A DNA stretch of 25,270 nucleotides from Candidatus Heimdallarchaeota archaeon LC_2 (lineage in GTDB: Archaea; Asgardarchaeota; Heimdallarchaeia; Heimdallarchaeales; Kariarchaeaceae), in assembly GCA_001940725.1 (NCBI GenBank), contig MDVR01000003.1, positions 1-25,270 on the forward strand, given 5' to 3'. A program made the position numbers and the translations under genes. Below are positions 23,129 through 25,270 of the stretch, piece by piece. Numbering within the stretch: the first letter of the stretch is position 1; the number at the start of each line of letters is the position of its first letter. The notes under the pieces are model-generated. The model was not told the DNA's origin, made no database searches, and saw nothing but the letters and a program-made list of their open reading frames with translations.

Positions 23129-25270
23129 ATGAATGTTATCAATTCAGAACACTTATTTTGGTTTGAAGATGCTTCGGATTTAGTAATCATTTTTTTTTAC
23201 AAGGTGCTTTGGTTGAGTAATAATCCTAAATTCCTAACATATTTTACAATTGGTTTACTGTTGATTAGTGCTACCTTGTTTATTAATTTAAAAAATCACG
23301 ATGATTTGGATGTTATTGGTTTATCGACAAACAAATCTTCTGAGAACTTTGACATTAGTAATATGATTTCATCAGGTATTGTAGAAGAAGCTCTCTCAGG
23401 AGATCTACCAAAAACAGGTCCAGTATTATCAGACTGGCTTAATTCAGGTATTGAACCAGAAGGTATATTGAAATATGGTGACAAATTTAGTATCCTATTA
23501 CTGGTAACTGAAGATCCTACTCTGGGAAATACAATAAATCCATTAGGGTCATTTAAATTTGGTGATTTCAATCTTTATTGGATTCATACAACTATTCAGA
23601 ATGTAAAGGAGCTCCAGCAAATTAGTAATAATGAAAATGTTGTTCGAATTGTTGCTGATAATACCAATATCAATCTAAATGCTGATACTTATGAACCAGG
23701 TATTGATATTGATAATTTATTTAAAGGCCCAACACCACTCAGCAACCCGGATAACACTTTAATCATTGAACCACAAAATTACAATACCAGAAATATTCTT
23801 GGTTCTACTTATGTTGAAGATACCTTTGGTTATAATGGAACAGGTACGGTTGTCAATGTTCACGATACTGGAATCGATTTTGGTCATACTGCAATGATTG
23901 GGACGTTAGCTTTGGATTCGTCAGGGAGATCAGCTTCATTTGATGGAACAGGTGGAGATTTTGCAATTACAAATAAGTGGTCAGAAACTTACTACAGAGA
24001 AAAAGGGGATGATGAAACAGCTGATTTATTTGCCCCTCTCTTCAGTGATGTTAATGATGAAATCAACGTATCAAACTATGACAAATTAATGGTTTGGAGT
24101 GCAAGTAACTGGAATGCAAAAGAATTAAAATCAGATCTTGCTATTCCATTACCTGATACATTCTATGTAGGAGGAATACCTGATAGTGAAATTGGTCATC
24201 AATTTGGAATTGTAATGGTCCACAATTCAATATTTTGGAATATTGTGCCATTTTTATCCGTTGATACTAATGATGATGGTTCATATGACACAATATATTT
24301 CGATTGGGAAACTGGAATACTAATGTCTGGTATTAAATTGGGAATAAACACAGTAAGTAATTACCTAAATAGTGCACCTTTCGATTTTTCAAAGTCTCCG
24401 GGTTATACCGAGCTAGGAAATCCATATCTATCATCTGATGTATTTGGTCCTGAAGACCTAAGTAATCCATCAAGTACACAACACCCTGATGGGTATATCG
24501 ATATTTCAATTGGATCATTTGGAAATGTCTATGATGTATGGAATGTAACCGGTCTGTTAGGAATAGGTAATCCAGTTTCAAAAGGAATAGATGAAAGTGG
24601 TATTGGTTTTTCTTTTTTTCATGATTATGGTGGACATGGAAGTGGAGTTGCAGGATCTATTGCAGCTCAAGATATTCTATACCAAACTCAACAAAATTCT
24701 ACATTATTCTCTTTACGAGGTGTAGCCCCTGGAACCAAAATATTGGGTACAATCGGTTTGATATCAGTTTCAGCAGATATATATTCAATGCTTTGGATTC
24801 AAGGCTATGAACCAAATGAAACGTATTCATGGAATTTTGTAAATGATCATATCGCAAATATTTCAAGTAACTCATGGGGGTTCTCCGAATTTTGGAACCA
24901 CGTTGGGCGAAATGATAATTTTGTTGGTGGATATGATTTTTATTCATTATTTTTTGAACTTCTTTCAGCGCCTGGATACTTATCCCCTGAGCATCCAGGT
25001 ATATTATTTGTTATTGCTTCAGGAAATGCAGGACCTGGTTATGGTACAGGTGGTAGTCCAGTTAACCCTTCAGCTATATTGGTTGGAGCTAGTACCTCCT
25101 CTTGGTGGAGAGAAAATATTGACGTTGATGATCCATGGTATTCAAATCAACCAATGGATCAAGTTGTCGCATTTAGTAGTCCAGGACCAACTACAAATAA
25201 TTATCCGAAAGTTGATATTGTAAATGTAGGATCGTTCGATTATTCAGTCCTTCCATCCATTCCATTTGTA
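23129..25270 (+). CDS. Membrane-anchored subtilisin-like serine protease (S8, pyrolysin/TPPII-like), 3'-truncated by window edge
   Basis: The frame runs uninterrupted from ATG 23129 to the window end (714 codons so far). A hydrophobic segment at about residues 36-53 (YFTIGLLLISATLFINL) acts as signal peptide or anchor; a GTG at 23204 would give a shorter signal peptide, so the start is uncertain. A pro-region of about 170 residues follows. Catalytic Asp246 is in NVHDTGID, His503 in GGHGSGVAGS, and the oxyanion Asn633 in ASGNAGPG. FSSPGP near the end corresponds to the FSSRGP block just before the catalytic Ser, which lies beyond the window. Asp and His are separated by about 257 residues, far more than in subtilisin; large inserts here are known in tripeptidyl peptidase II and pyrolysin. 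It is probably extracellular. Confidence 0.92.
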   Translation, partial: MNVINSEHLFWFEDASDLVIIFFYKVLWLSNNPKFLTYFTIGLLLISATLFINLKNHDDLDVIGLSTNKSSENFDISNMISSGIVEEALSGDLPKTGPVLSDWLNSGIEPEGILKYGDKFSILLLVTEDPTLGNTINPLGSFKFGDFNLYWIHTTIQNVKELQQISNNENVVRIVADNTNINLNADTYEPGIDIDNLFKGPTPLSNPDNTLIIEPQNYNTRNILGSTYVEDTFGYNGTGTVVNVHDTGIDFGHTAMIGTLALDSSGRSASFDGTGGDFAITNKWSETYYREKGDDETADLFAPLFSDVNDEINVSNYDKLMVWSASNWNAKELKSDLAIPLPDTFYVGGIPDSEIGHQFGIVMVHNSIFWNIVPFLSVDTNDDGSYDTIYFDWETGILMSGIKLGINTVSNYLNSAPFDFSKSPGYTELGNPYLSSDVFGPEDLSNPSSTQHPDGYIDISIGSFGNVYDVWNVTGLLGIGNPVSKGIDESGIGFSFFHDYGGHGSGVAGSIAAQDILYQTQQNSTLFSLRGVAPGTKILGTIGLISVSADIYSMLWIQGYEPNETYSWNFVNDHIANISSNSWGFSEFWNHVGRNDNFVGGYDFYSLFFELLSAPGYLSPEHPGILFVIASGNAGPGYGTGGSPVNPSAILVGASTSSWWRENIDVDDPWYSNQPMDQVVAFSSPGPTTNNYPKVDIVNVGSFDYSVLPSIPFV

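Overview
The window looks archaeal. It is strongly AT-rich by eye (no GC value was computed). Most genes have a TATA-like element centred about 22-27 nt upstream of the start codon, the spacing expected for leaderless archaeal transcripts, and GTG/TTG starts are frequent. The gene content (heterodimeric ABC exporter, winged-helix regulators, Ldh2-type dehydrogenase, dual-specificity phosphatase, pyrolysin/TPPII-like subtilase) would fit an Asgard or other mesophilic archaeon. No marker gene is present, so the lineage is a guess.

Layout. 1-839: end of a membrane protein with a cytoplasmic winged-helix part, open at the left edge. 850-4502 (minus): a translationally coupled pair of ABC exporter half-transporters with one consensus and one degenerate ATP site. 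4688-5578: a short-chain dehydrogenase. 5600-8151: a compact module made of two paralogous small proteins of unknown function (83 and 81 aa, both starting MAIRD and ending HLYxRKY) on either side of a divergent 482-aa regulator with a duplicated winged-helix domain. A near-identical palindromic element overlaps the predicted transcription starts of both small genes, and a related copy lies upstream of the regulator. I consider this the most likely undescribed system here.

8234-12838: three paralogues of a 356-357 aa protein (minus strand), which I read tentatively as degenerate aminoglycoside-phosphotransferase/kinase-fold proteins. They are interrupted by a CaiB/BaiF-type CoA-transferase/racemase gene on the plus strand. 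All three paralogues use non-ATG starts and share one promoter sequence. 12928-13365: gene debris, consisting of a DUF3179-like C-terminal fragment and possibly the N-terminal stub of a class V aminotransferase-like protein.

13334-15690 (minus): a Nudix hydrolase coupled by ATGA to a coiled-coil protein with a C-terminal membrane hairpin, then a DnaQ-like exonuclease. 15901-18166: an aldo/keto reductase and an Ldh2-family dehydrogenase. 18167-18557: no convincing gene, but a GC-rich 9-bp element occurs three times. 18558-19687 (minus): a small HEAT-like protein and a SAM methyltransferase. 19832-25270 (plus): a two-TM potassium channel with tandem RCK domains, a dual-specificity phosphatase, a protein with a putative metal-binding N-terminus, and a membrane-anchored subtilase that runs off the right edge before its catalytic serine.

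No rRNA, tRNA, CRISPR array, insertion sequence or integrase was recognised.
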